64,000 nucleotides of DNA from Hygrocybe punicea (lineage: Eukaryota; Basidiomycota; Agaricomycetes; Agaricales; Hygrophoraceae): the NCBI GenBank assembly GCA_963556145.1, contig OY744472.1:1054001-1118000 (forward strand), read 5' to 3'. The notes beneath the pieces are model-generated. The model was given only the letters and a program-made list of their open reading frames with translations, was not told where the DNA came from and did no database searches. A program made the translations under genes and the position numbers. Positions 43,235 to 53,455 of this stretch are shown here, in pieces. Every line of letters begins with the position of its first letter. Positions within the stretch are counted from its first letter, which is position 1.

Positions 43235-43449
43235 TTGTGGCAATCTTTGTTTACAAACATTTTTTGCAAGCCGCTCTAGAAAGGGTTGAGGGAAATAAAA
43301 GTTCTGACTTTTGAAAAAATTTATAATTGGAGATGTAAGTTTTGGAATTATCCTAGCCTAGATACTGATATCGGACATTCAAACTACGGTAATTTCTTGT
43401 GCTGGGACCTAATCCCTCACCCTCTCACAAGCGGCTTGGTAGGAGCCTG
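43235..43449 (-). repeat. Right terminal inverted repeat (about 215 bp)
   Basis: Complement of the left repeat, ending CGGCTTGGTAGGAGCCTG at 43449, then the TSD CATAATGAC. Confidence 0.85.
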
Positions 43450-44195
43450 CATAATGACTGGCTGCTCTCAATTGCTGGGGTAGATATTTTTATTTTCACT
43501 CTCTCAAATGATTTCTACAATTTAAGACAAAAGAAATCTTGTGATAGTGTTGCCACAGTTCAACTAAAATTGGCAAATTTCAGTAAGTCACTTTTTAGCT
43601 GTTGTGAATTACGGTCGTTTGTTGCTTGACAGTTGTGGGAAATTTTTTGATCAATTATTGTGTTTGTCACGTGACTTTGTGGTCATGCGGAGAATGCACC
43701 AAAACTGTAGGCTGGGAAGCAATTGCTCTATCTCCCTCAATCCTCAACCTATCGGCTAGCCATTTGGGCCATGAGATTCCACACCTGTACGCTCAGTGCA
43801 AGGGACTTTACAGATCCTAATATGCATTTTTCAAAATCTCACTTTTTTGCACTCCCCATCCTTGTCCAATGCCTCTTATGACTACCAGGAGCAACCTGTT
43901 GACCAACGAATGGTAAGATTACATTTCCCATAGTATTTTCTTGGTGTATAATTCATTTACAACCCAGAATGTGAACCATCCTTGACCCGCAGCCTTCCAG
44001 TCCTCACAACCATCCTTGACAGTGCCTGGCACCTGAAACAGCCGCCATTTGGCCCCCCTGTCGATACTGCAGTTTCCCTCCATCAGTGTTTGCAATCTCG
44101 AGGCCATGACAGACAGCATGGCATTACCATTTGCATATCGACCACTCTTTCCCATGCTCATTGACTCACCTATCGCACCTGGACTGCCAAGACAT

Positions 44196-44305
44196 GCCAG
44201 GTCTATGAGCTCATCCTCTCTGCAGTACACCACTCCCTAGGTGACCAGGCCCAGGACATCCTTGGTCCCATCTCCAATGACCAGTTCTCCCAACTCATCA
44301 GTCCC
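44196..44305 (+). pseudogene. BRR2 (SNRNP200) N-terminal fragment, left-arm copy
   Basis: QVYELILSAVHHSLGDQAQD followed by ILGPISNDQFSQLIS matches the N-terminal region of the spliceosomal helicase Brr2. Here the two parts are joined without the stretch between them. Part of the composite element's left arm. Confidence 0.55.
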
Positions 44306-44639
44306 AAGATTGCCCTTCCCTCCCTGCTGCTGTTCCCAATACTGCAAAAGTTGCACCTGGCTCCATGGTCTGGCCAGGGAGGACCGTCAACCTCATGAAC
44401 ACATATGCCCATGTCAACTGTCAATGACCATGTGCTCAGAGTCAGGGAGCCAAGGTGGTGACGCATACTATGAGTCTGTTCATTTCAAGCTGCCAAAAGC
44501 AGTATGGGGTGTTACACTGGGGGCAGGTGATGGTTTTGACAGTAACCTTTCTTTTCATAGTCATCATTCTTAGTTCTTTCACAAAACATTTTTTTTACCC
44601 CAACATATATTTGAATATCAAAAAAAAAAAAAAGTGCAT

Positions 44640-46765
44640 TGAGCACTTTACATGAAAAAAATGGATGGGTGTGTTGAAACACCATTGGATAGCAACAAAC
44701 AAAAATAAGAGTGATGTCGGGATCATTGTGAAAACATGATATATTAATTCGCTGCCACAACCAACCCACTTGCCAATTCCATTGTGAACACCCACCACAA
44801 TAAGCTGACAATCCTCCTCTGCATATCCAATGATGAGGTCAGCTGTACCTGGGCCCATTGAGAGCCAATCTGCAAGCTTCTCAATTGTGACATGATCGCC
44901 AGCAAGTTGGTTTACATAGCGGAATCCTTGACCTTGAAATTTCGGAAGCAGGGTGGTGAGATTTGCCCAGAGTGGTCAGGGTGTTGGTCACAATAATTGA
45001 TTCACTCCTGAATGGCAGGATATTTCAACAGTTGAAAAGCCACAGCAGGAGTAGTGGTGGTGGGTGGAGTGAGTCCCAGAGGTGGGGGGAACCCAGAGGG
45101 AGGTGTGGTGAATCCAGGAGTGGCATTGGTGGGTGGGGCAAGTCCTACAGATGGGAATAATCCAGAGGGAGGTGCTGTGAATCCAAAAGCATGTGAGAGA
45201 AACCCTGGTGGCAATTGAGAGTAACCCATTGAGTAGTACATTACTGGGGACATGAATGGTGTTGGGTAACAGCCATATGGAAAGGGAATGGCTGGTTCAT
45301 TCACATTCCCGGTTCCAATGGGTTTAGCTGTCGAATGCCTACGTGCAGTATTACCTAGTACATTCACTTGAACAGGTGGCTTGTCAAATGCCTACATGCA
45401 GTATTACCTAGTACATTCACTTGAATAGGTGGCTTGTCAAATGCCTACATGCAGTATTACCTAGTACATTCACTTGAACAGGTGACTTGTTGAGTGGATA
45501 TGCTATGGGATAATTGAGCTAGAAAATCATTTTTCATCAGTAGAAAAGCACAGATAAAAGTATTACATACATGGAGCAAAGCCCAAAGGTCCAAATTATT
45601 CTCAGTGATGGGATGGCATAAGCCAGTGGTGGGATTCTTGAAGCACAGAGATGGCTTGTCAGCGAGGCTGTGGATGTCACAGGCCCATTTCTCTGTAAGA
45701 CTGAAACAGACAGTGATACATTGTTCATGGAGATGACTGGCCGCAGATTTTATCTGCTCTTTCGAAGCAGCATCAGTTTTGGATTTTGCTGATCCAGGCT
45801 AAAAGTAATATTGAATTAGTTGTAATGAGGATATGTATGAATGCCTATACCTTCTTTTCCATGGCAAAAGGAGAGTCACCTTTGTTGAAAACCTGAAGTG
45901 TAAATGGCTTCATCTTCTGAGTTGAGGGCTGTCTTTCCAGGAATAGAGCGATCATGTAGAAGCTTGAGTAGTGTGTTGAAATGGGCATGGTTCGTAAGGT
46001 CGCATGGAAGGGTGTCCTTGGTGTCAGTACTAAAGCGATATGGCACATGTAAGGATTGAGGATGGATATTCAAAGATTTTGTGATCTTTTCCTGTAAAAA
46101 ATAGAATGCGATGCTAGATGACACAACGTCGATATCACGCAATTGCGTTAAGACACTGAGAACTTCGAGGGTAAATAAAAAGGGAGCCATTGATGAAGTG
46201 AGCAAGCATCATGTTGCAAAAAATCTTACACACTGTCGGAATCAGAGAGTGCATCATCGCTGTTGTCATTTTCAGGTGGCAATGGTAGCTTGACCTTTGT
46301 GGTGGCAGCGGTTGCCCAGGTGACTTTAGCAGTGGTAGCAGTTGCTTGGATAGCTTTTGCTGTGGGCTGGACAGGCACAATCTTCTTGGTGGCACTTTCT
46401 TGGGAGTCAGCTACATCCTGAGTGTTGATTTCCTCATAATAGTCATCAAGGTCCTCGTCATCAAATTCTGTGTCAGCTTGAGAATCATTGACTGTGGTTG
46501 TGCACTCCATCGTCTTCATCTTCATCCTCATTTGATTGAATTTCCCTCAGAAGCATCTCAACTGCCTGAGCAGATTTGTAGTCCTCGACAAGGTGGGGGT
46601 GGGAGCAACTTCCATCTTGACTGGAGCAATGAAGTTAGTGCCACATACAGGCAGAGGCAAATACTGACCTGCAATGGCCTTTCATTTGGCCTTTGCAGCC
46701 TCCTGTTGTTGTTTTTCAGCTCCTTTTCCCATAGTGTGCTGTGGTGGGGAGGGAAAAAAAGGTAC
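44640..46765 (-). pseudogene. Second gene of the composite Tc1/mariner element, unknown function
   Basis: Minus-strand pieces in order: MGKGAEKQQQEAAKAK near 46731, then an acidic EFDDEDLDDYYEEIN segment with a Thr/Ala/Pro-rich linker (46531-46226). Next is LTQLRDIDVVSSSIAFYFLQ (46205-45876). A Cys/His-containing part follows (HLHEQCITVCLSLTEKWACD, about 45760-45650). Then come a Pro/Gly-rich linker (45367-45002) and LAGDHVTIEKLADWLSMGPG then DLIIGYAEEDCQLIVVG (about 44920-44770). Several frame breaks. I do not recognise a family. The order acidic region, Cys cluster, disordered linker, small C-terminal domain suggests an accessory DNA-binding protein. Confidence 0.45.
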
Positions 46766-47046
46766 AATGCCTATATGATATATATATATATATTTTTCAG
46801 CCAAGCTAGATCATGGCAGTCAATTTCGGGTGGTCACAGTGGCACATGTAAGTTCTCAAGTAAGTACTTACCCCTTTCATGAGCATAGAGCTGACACACA
46901 CAGTAATGTTCCATAATCCATTGTAGGAGATCATAACAGACTGGATTGGAAGAGAGTTGGTTGGGTGAGTCATGGTTGCATAGTGTGACTAGTGCAACTC
47001 CGAGTGCCAAATAAGGCAAGTGGTTGTTTTACTTTGAACCCTCACC

Positions 47047-48220
47047 ATGGGTCAAGGCAAAGTGACCCCCAAGCCTGTACAGTGGATCATTGTTCGTCTA
47101 GTGGCGATGATGTCAATCAAGGAGGTCTGCATGTTTACAGATGTCAGCAAGTGTACAGTCAAGAAAATCCTAGCTCACTTCCAGTGGACTGGTAGCATCA
47201 AGGTTCCAGCTTGGAGAGTGAAACATCAGCTCCATCGGGCTCTGTCTGACTATGATGTCGAGGTAAGTAAAAAAGCTTTTCCAGTGATTGCTCTAATCAA
47301 GTACAAACCACAGCATCTGTTCATGATGATGGTTAACACCCCAGATTTGTACCTTGACAAGCTTCGTTTGGATTTGGAAGTGGAGTGTGGGGTATCTGTG
47401 TCTCTCAATACAGTGTGGCAAATGCTGCAGAGGGGTGGTTTCACCATGAAGAAAGTAAGTTTTGCATACATATCTTAAGATCATTACTAATATCCTCCAG
47501 CTGATGTGGAAAGTGATTGAGTGAAGCGGGGAACTCCACGCAAAATTTGTGGCTTGAATTGGAAGCTATGATGCCAACCAGCTGGTCTTCATAAATGAGA
47601 GTGCAGTTGACCACCATACTATGTATTGAGGAAAGGCTTGGTCACTCTGGGGAAAACCAGCAACTTGGAAGGCTTTTTTCTGCAGTGGGCGATGGTAAGG
47701 CTTTCTTTTCTTTCTATTTTGCTCAAAAAGAGTCACTCACTGCCATTTTTACAGCTACTCTGTTTTGCCAGCACTGTCTCTGGATGATGGGTTCCTTCAC
47801 TGTGACATATTTGACTCTGATCTTTTCTATGACTTTGTCTCTTGTTTATTGGACCAAATGATCCTACATCCCAGCCCAAATTCTGTTGTCATTATGGACA
47901 ACTGCCAAATCCACAAGCACCCTGCAATCCTGGATCTCATTCCATCTCGGTAAGTGGTTACAGTATTTTAGTTGTATCTGATTCATCCTTCTACCAGAGG
48001 CATGTGATACGAATTCTTACCACCCTACTCACCCAACTACAACCCAATCGAACTAGTTTTCTCTGCTATAAAGTATCACCTCCACTGCAAGGGAGAGTAT
48101 GCCTGCCTCACCATGTCCAAACTTTCTTCAAATGATGTCACTTGCATCTTGCAGGAATTGCTGTATGAATACTCGATGGGTGATGTTTTTGGATGGTATT
48201 ATCATTGTGGGTATGTGTAG
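47047..48220 (+). pseudogene. Tc1/mariner transposase (DDE), decayed
   Basis: The N-terminal helix-turn-helix reads VAMMSIKEVCMFTDVSKCTV and KILAHFQWTGS (47095-47190). The DDE core follows: NQLVFINESAVDHHTMY (about 47578-47628), the sequence around ALSLDDGFLHCDIF (47768-47810), NSVVIMDNCQIHKHP (about 47880-47925) and, after a short intron, LPPYSPNYNPIELVFSAIKY (about 48018-48077). The final acidic residue and C-terminus to the TAG at 48218 are intact. Three TGA stops (near 47519, 47560, 47629) sit where Arg is expected (CGA to TGA). About 390 codons, normal for fungal Tc1-like proteins. Confidence 0.85.
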
Positions 48221-48564
48221 ATGACATTCACATTTGCACTGATCAATTTTTTTATTTGCTTCTTCTTGTTGACATGGTGAGACACAGGAAGGATCTGTGA
48301 TAGCTCAGACATCAGATATATGTAGTGCATGTTGTTGTATACCCTGCTGTTATACTTGTTGTAAAATCGATCTGACTGTTGCCTTTTTGATACACAAAAA
48401 GTGATTAAAATGAAATTCACTTCAGCATGCACTAGTTACATATTTACTAGGTCACATGGGCAGTATAATGCATCAAAATAGAAGAGGCCATGGTTGGGGT
48501 TCTACATGGCAACATCCTGGTAGTTGGGGAGCGTCACTGAGAACCTGATAAGCTGGATATGTAC

Positions 48565-48967
48565 TCATGTGTGCTCCATGTGATGAATTACCTGGGTGAT
48601 GACAGTTTCGAGCACATGCCCATGGTCAGCATGTAAGGGGTGGATTTTCTCAATGATGAGTAGGCGGATGAGGGTGTCTATGCTCTTGCACGTGATTACA
48701 TCCCACAACTCTGGCATCATTAAAATGACTTGCACATTGCCCGTGAGCTCACTAACCTGTATCCTGAATGGGGACAGCGGTGTTGTCAATAATACCACTG
48801 AATAATACAATAAAGTTACTGACTATTTCCTGAATGAGGGCCTCCATAGGAGTAACATACATAATTTCAAGAGAGATATCAGAAGCACTGTGGATGATGT
48901 CCTGGGCCTGGTTGCCTAGGGAGTGGTGTACTGCTGAGAGGATGAGCTCATAGACCTGGCGTGTCTT
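48565..48967 (-). pseudogene. BRR2 (SNRNP200) helicase fragment, rearranged
   Basis: From 48967 the minus strand reads RQVYELILSAVHHSLGNQAQ (N-terminal Brr2) and then, only a few residues later, MYVTPMEALIQEIVSNF (helicase motif Ia region). After a frame change comes RIQVSELTGNVQVILMMPEL, then WDVITCKS, RLLIIEKIHPLHADHGHVLE. This matches the Brr2 motif II region, with DEIH changed to EKIH. Hundreds of residues present in a real Brr2 are missing between the two parts, and the TT..KWDVIT motif is shortened. This is a captured, internally deleted and dead gene fragment. Confidence 0.7.
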
Positions 48968-49350
48968 GGCAGTCTGGGTGCGATGGGTGAGACCCTCAAT
49001 GAGCGTGGGAAAGAGTGGTCAACATGCAAATGGTAATGCCAGAACTTGCTGTGCTGTCTGTCGTGGCCTCAAGATTGCAAATACTGATGGAGGGAGACTG
49101 CAGGATCGACAGGGAGCCCAAATGGCAGCTGTTTCAGGTGCCAGGCACTGTCGAGGATAGTTGTGAGGACTGGAAGGCTGCAGGTTGAGCCTCAGGTTCC
49201 CATTCTGGGTCATAAATGAATTATACACCAAGAAAATACTATGGGAAATGTAATCTTACCATTTGCTTGTTGCTAGGTTGTTGTAAGAGGTGTTGGACGA
49301 GGATGGGGGGTGCAAAAAAGTGAGATTTTGAAAAATGCATATTAGGATCT

Positions 49351-49889
49351 TGTTAGAGACATGCAACTCCAGATGGAATGGAGTTGTCAGAGGACCGGAG
49401 GTGTGAACTCTTGAAGTAGTTTTGCTACTTCCTTAAGCCATACTGAGTAAGCACAAGTGGATGGAGCAGAGTTAGCCCAGAGATTCAGACTGAAGACAGA
49501 GACTGATAGTTAGCTTAAGGCAAAGCCCTAAGTTTGAGAATGAGGGGAACTCAAGTTGATTTTCAGAACAGAGTTACAGGACATTGGAGTTCTAGCTTAT
49601 ATACTGGGTAACTAATTGTTATGTCCTTAGTAACATAGAGATAATAAGTACTCCGGAAAGGGAACCGGAGTTCAGAGAAGGATAAAAGAGATAAAAGGTT
49701 GCTATGTATGGTGACAAGTAAACAAAGGGAAGGAAACAGATAGGAGTCTGGAGAAATGGAGATGAAGAAGAATAGAGTGTAACAAGAAAAAGGAACAATA
49801 ACATACACGAGAGGATAAGATAAGATAAAATGGCAGAAAAGTCCAGAGCGGAGTTCATCAGAATTCTTCAGAGTTGCATGGATATGACA
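49351..49889. mobile_element. Solo LTR, 539 bp, with exact 5-bp TSD
   Basis: Begins TGTTAGAGACATGCAACTC and ends GAGTTGCATGGATATGACA. GATCT is duplicated on both sides (49346-49350 and 49890-49894). The left arm of the composite element (around 43816) has the same flanks with no insertion (ATTAGGATCTGTAAAG on its complement), which proves the boundaries. It resembles Ty1/copia LTRs. It is an LTR left by recombination or a single-LTR remnant. Confidence 0.9.
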
Positions 49890-50041
49890 GATCTGTAATA
49901 TCCCTTGCACCGAGTGTAGGGGTGTGGAATCTCATGGTCCAAACGGCTAGTCGATAGGTTGAGGATTGAGGGAGATAGTGCAATTGCATTCCAGCCTATG
50001 CATTCTCTGTGTGACCGCAAAGTCATGTGACAAACACAATA

Positions 50042-50755
50042 AAATAATATGGACTTGGTGAAAATTTCTGTGCTCTACCTTGTATCTCATGAAGTACTGC
50101 ATTTATTCACATGGTTACAGAGGGAAAGTTGTACTATTTCTTAAGGGCTATCTACTGCCATCATTACATTTGAACCATATTTTGTATTTGGTGACTTGTG
50201 GATAAAACAAAAGGTAAACCAGTACTTTTTGACCCCCAAAATGATATTGTCAAATTATGGCATCAAATGAACTCCTATGAAAAAAATTGTAGGGAGAAAT
50301 TTGTTCATTTTTTCAAGGGCTAAAAGTACATATACCATGTCTTTCTTTATTTTTGTCCCTTGAGGCAATATTTCATCTGTACTATGTTTGTCCACATTAG
50401 GGTTGAACTGCCACAAGAATCATGATTATGAGCTCAAAGGACACAAATAAAGAAAAACATGGTATATGTAATTTTAGCTCTTGAAAAAATGAACAAATGT
50501 CTCCATACAATTTCTTTCATAGGAGTTCATTTGATGCCATAATTTGACAATATCATTTTGGGTGTCAAAAAGTACTGGTTTACCTTTTGTTTTATCCACA
50601 AGTCACCAAATACAAAATATGGTCCAAATGTAATGATGGCAGTAGATAGCCCTTAAGAAATAGTACAACTTTCCCTTTGTAACCATGTGAATCCATGCAG
50701 TACTTCATGAGATACAAGGTAGAGCACAGAAAATTTCACCAAGTCCATATTATTT
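50042..50755. mobile_element. Foldback MITE, 714 bp, TA target duplication
   Basis: Nearly the whole element is a palindrome centred at about 50398. The ends are AAATAATATGGACTTGG and its complement. TA flanks both ends (50040-50041 and 50756-50757). The empty counterpart near 43655 reads CACAATAATTGATC with a single TA. Related to the element at 5209-5976 by several motifs in the same order. It contains no CpG. Confidence 0.88.
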
Positions 50756-50892
50756 TAATTGATCAAAAATTTTCCCACAAGTGTCAAGCTCACTACAAAT
50801 GAAACTCTGAAGATATTCAGGCATGTGCTTCTTCTTTTGAGTTTACACCAATCATAATTCTTTGGTGATTTTATCAATTTTAGTTTACAAAG

Positions 50893-51045
50893 TGTAAGGG
50901 CCTCTGTTTTACTGAGAGGGGAGGCCTCACTCAGTTCTGCAGGTTTCCAAAGTATTGTATTAACATACTACTCTAAGTAGTGGGAGCTTTTCTGCAGGTT
51001 TCTGAAGAGAAAAAGACAAAGAGGAAATGCAGGGTATATAGTAAT
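50893..51045 (+). repeat. Diverged LTR-like direct repeat, left copy
   Basis: Starts TGTAAGGGC and contains CTGCAGGTTTCCAAAG; similar in order to 58089-58245 but heavily diverged. If both are LTRs, the interval is a decayed retroelement of about 7 kb. Confidence 0.35.
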
Positions 51046-53263
51046 CACTGTGATGACTCTGCACTGCCACACACTCTTTGTTTTCTTTTTCCTTTGCTTT
51101 GTCATGTTTTGTATTCCCATTACACTTTCTTTTATTCCCACATTTTCATTGGCTGCACTTATTCTTCTTTTGGACAATACTCTTTGTCCTTGTTTCCTTT
51201 TTCATCATTTCTTCTAGAACAATCCAAACCAACCATAGACACATACCCTTGTGATTTTAATGTACCTGAATAGTATCCTTGCCAATGGACACCATTGACA
51301 TTGTCTTTTTCCCCTGACATATTGTTCACTCCATCCCATGACAAACTGGTACATAATGACTGTACTCCTGACACAGCTTGTTACTATGATTGTTATAAGT
51401 GACATTGCCATCACCTTCCTTGTCAGTTTCCATCTTGTTATGTATCTTTAGCACCAACATCTTTCTGCCATTGATACTTCTAACTTCCACCTCAACAATA
51501 TATCAACACATAATTGACAATTTCTATTCCTGGATATGTCATTTTCACTTTCATATCCTGTGTCAATGTCCATCTTGATCATCTGATGACATCCCTCTAT
51601 TGCATCTATCTTTGAACCAGCCATTGATCACACTTTACTTCCCTACTTTGCTATACCCAATGATCTCCAAGATCCCCCATTTGATCTCATGCAAGACCTC
51701 TCTGACATCCAAATGAAGTGACCTCAATTCCCTGTCTTTTGCTGTTCACCAGACATCACCACATGTAATAGCCAATGACCCATTCCCACCAACTTGTCAC
51801 CTGTGCCATGACTTGAAACCTAGACCCACATTCATTTACCCTCCCCTAGATGAAACACTAACATTCAGAAGATATGATTGTTTTATACACACCTTAGTCA
51901 AAACATACCTCCAATATCAATTGTTTCATTGACACCATTGGTTGTTTCATACATAAACTCCTCTCCCCAATATCCTATTCTGACATCATCCCTGTGGCCC
52001 TCTCCATGCCAGGACACTCACTCATTGTTTCCCCTTTGGCCAATTCCCCCTCAAATCCAATTGTTGATAGCCTACCTACTTGCCTATTGCAGCAGATATG
52101 TACCCTGATATGGCTATATTACATGACACATGACCTGATGAAAAATCATCCAAGTCCTGGACCCTAATGACACATGGCCAATCAAAGCTGATCACAAGAA
52201 CAATGACATGAGACAGCCTTATGTTTGCCTCATGGCATCTTTATGGTATGCAGCCACAACACAGTTAGATAGACAGATATGTTGCCTCTTCAAGACAGCC
52301 TTATTGTTCTCAATCTTCTTCTTTTGCAGAACTTGACCTGGTAGTCTGTCTTTCATGGCAATTCCCTAACCTCCAAGTATTTAAACCTTCACTGTTGGAC
52401 TATGTTTCCTTTTTTCCCCTTCTTTACATTCAGTCTGGTTTTTGGGCTGACCCATCTGGTTTTGGGTAACCCCCATGGTTTGCTGTAATGCTAGACCTCA
52501 AACACTCCCTCTTAGCAGTGTTGCCTTATCTGTAAGCAACAATGAAAGCTGCTTTTCTCCCCTCTGGAAACTGACCCCAAGTTAAATTGATTATTGCTAG
52601 AGCCACTGTTGAAGGGATTCATAACAATCACCAAATTTGGCTGAGGATTGGACCAAACCAGACCTGTCCATCTACTACTACTGTCTTGATAGCTCCTGCT
52701 TTTCCATCTTGGTCTTTCCTCCATGCTGAAAAACACATTTCTGGCATTGTTATTTGCACCAGGAGCTTGAAGGCAGTAAGGAGGGGGAGCAATTCTTTGG
52801 ATGACCTGCTTTCTTATGAGTGGCTGGAGCAGGAATGAGGGGAATGAGGGGAGGGATGAAGAATATGATCCTGATGAGATCCTGATCATGACATGTCCCT
52901 GAATATCACCTCTGAATCCATCATTACTCTGCCTGACCAGGGGGCTAAATATCAGGGGACTTTAAGTTTGCCTATGCAGTTCCTGCTGAAAGTCTTTGTC
53001 AGGTATCTTGAAGCTGAATTAGGTAGTATAGCCCAGTATGGAAGCATCAAGTAGATCAGTCACTGCATGTATTACAGAATAACATTTTGGTTTGTTATAT
53101 CTATATATGGTGATTTTCTTTTGCACCATGCCCCACTCCAAATGTCCCTCCTCCTTGTGTATAGCATGCCTTTCTTTGGCTGGCTTCAAACAGAGCCATT
53201 TTAAGGGAACAACTGCCACCCATGGATCATCTTCACTTCCATCTTCAACAACTCTTCCCCTGG
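51046..53263. other. CpG-free TE debris, no gene assigned
   Basis: Long stretches look formerly coding on the plus strand but are full of stops. I recognise no family. No CG dinucleotide occurs here. Confidence 0.5.
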
Positions 53264-53440
53264 ATATGACTGACTTATCAGAGGCCAAATTCTATTGGGA
53301 AGGTACCACCAACTCATGGCAAACTGACAGACTCATTGCTTGGCTTGAAGAGAACCCAACTGATTGAATAAAACTCTTCTCTGACTCCTCTCAAGAAGCC
53401 AAAGCAGCCAATTGCAGGAAGATCATGGGCAAACAGTCAA
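53264..53440 (+). pseudogene. SANT/Myb-like TE protein fragment
   Basis: LSEAKFYWEGTTNSWQTDRL and IAWLEENPTD followed, after a TGA, by IKLFSDSSQEAKAANCRKI. A Trp-spaced helix followed by LIxWLEENxxxRxKLF is typical of TE-encoded SANT-like proteins in mushrooms. The TGA replaces an expected Arg codon. Confidence 0.4.
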
Positions 53441-53455
53441 AAATGCATATATTAC

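Larger units (their letters stand above)
37860..43449. mobile_element. TIR element carrying DUF6589 and a RecQ-type helicase, 9-bp TSD
   Basis: The left end begins CAGGCTCCTACCAAGCCG and the right end is its complement. The inverted similarity continues inward for about 200-215 bp (37860-38062 and 43235-43449), including TTGCAAAAAATGTTTGTAAA. The 9-bp sequence CATAATGAC directly flanks both ends (37851-37859 and 43450-43458). Inside are two genes tail to tail: DUF6589 (38115-40765, plus) and a RecQ-type helicase (43183-40997, minus). Long TIRs and a 9-bp duplication resemble Mutator-like elements, but no MULE transposase is seen. DUF6589 is therefore the candidate transposase. Both genes carry stops, so this copy is probably inactive. 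Confidence 0.85.
43550..50894. mobile_element. Composite Tc1/mariner-type element with inverted arms of about 720 bp
   Basis: The left arm (about 43550-44270) matches the complement of the right arm (about 48890-50894) once two insertions in the right arm are removed (solo LTR 49351-49889, foldback MITE 50042-50755). Outer ends share AACTAAAATTG (left CACAGTTCAACTAAAATTG; right complement CACTTTGTAAACTAAAATTG, next to TA). Inside are a decayed Tc1/mariner transposase (47047-48220) and an unknown second gene (minus). BRR2-derived pieces lie in or next to both arms. The left terminus is uncertain by about 10 bp and a left TA is not clear. Confidence 0.7.

Noticed and set aside
43919..44233. 104-codon minus-strand ORF in the left arm of the composite element
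   Set aside because: Antisense to the BRR2-like reading and to its right-arm copy; no recognisable protein.
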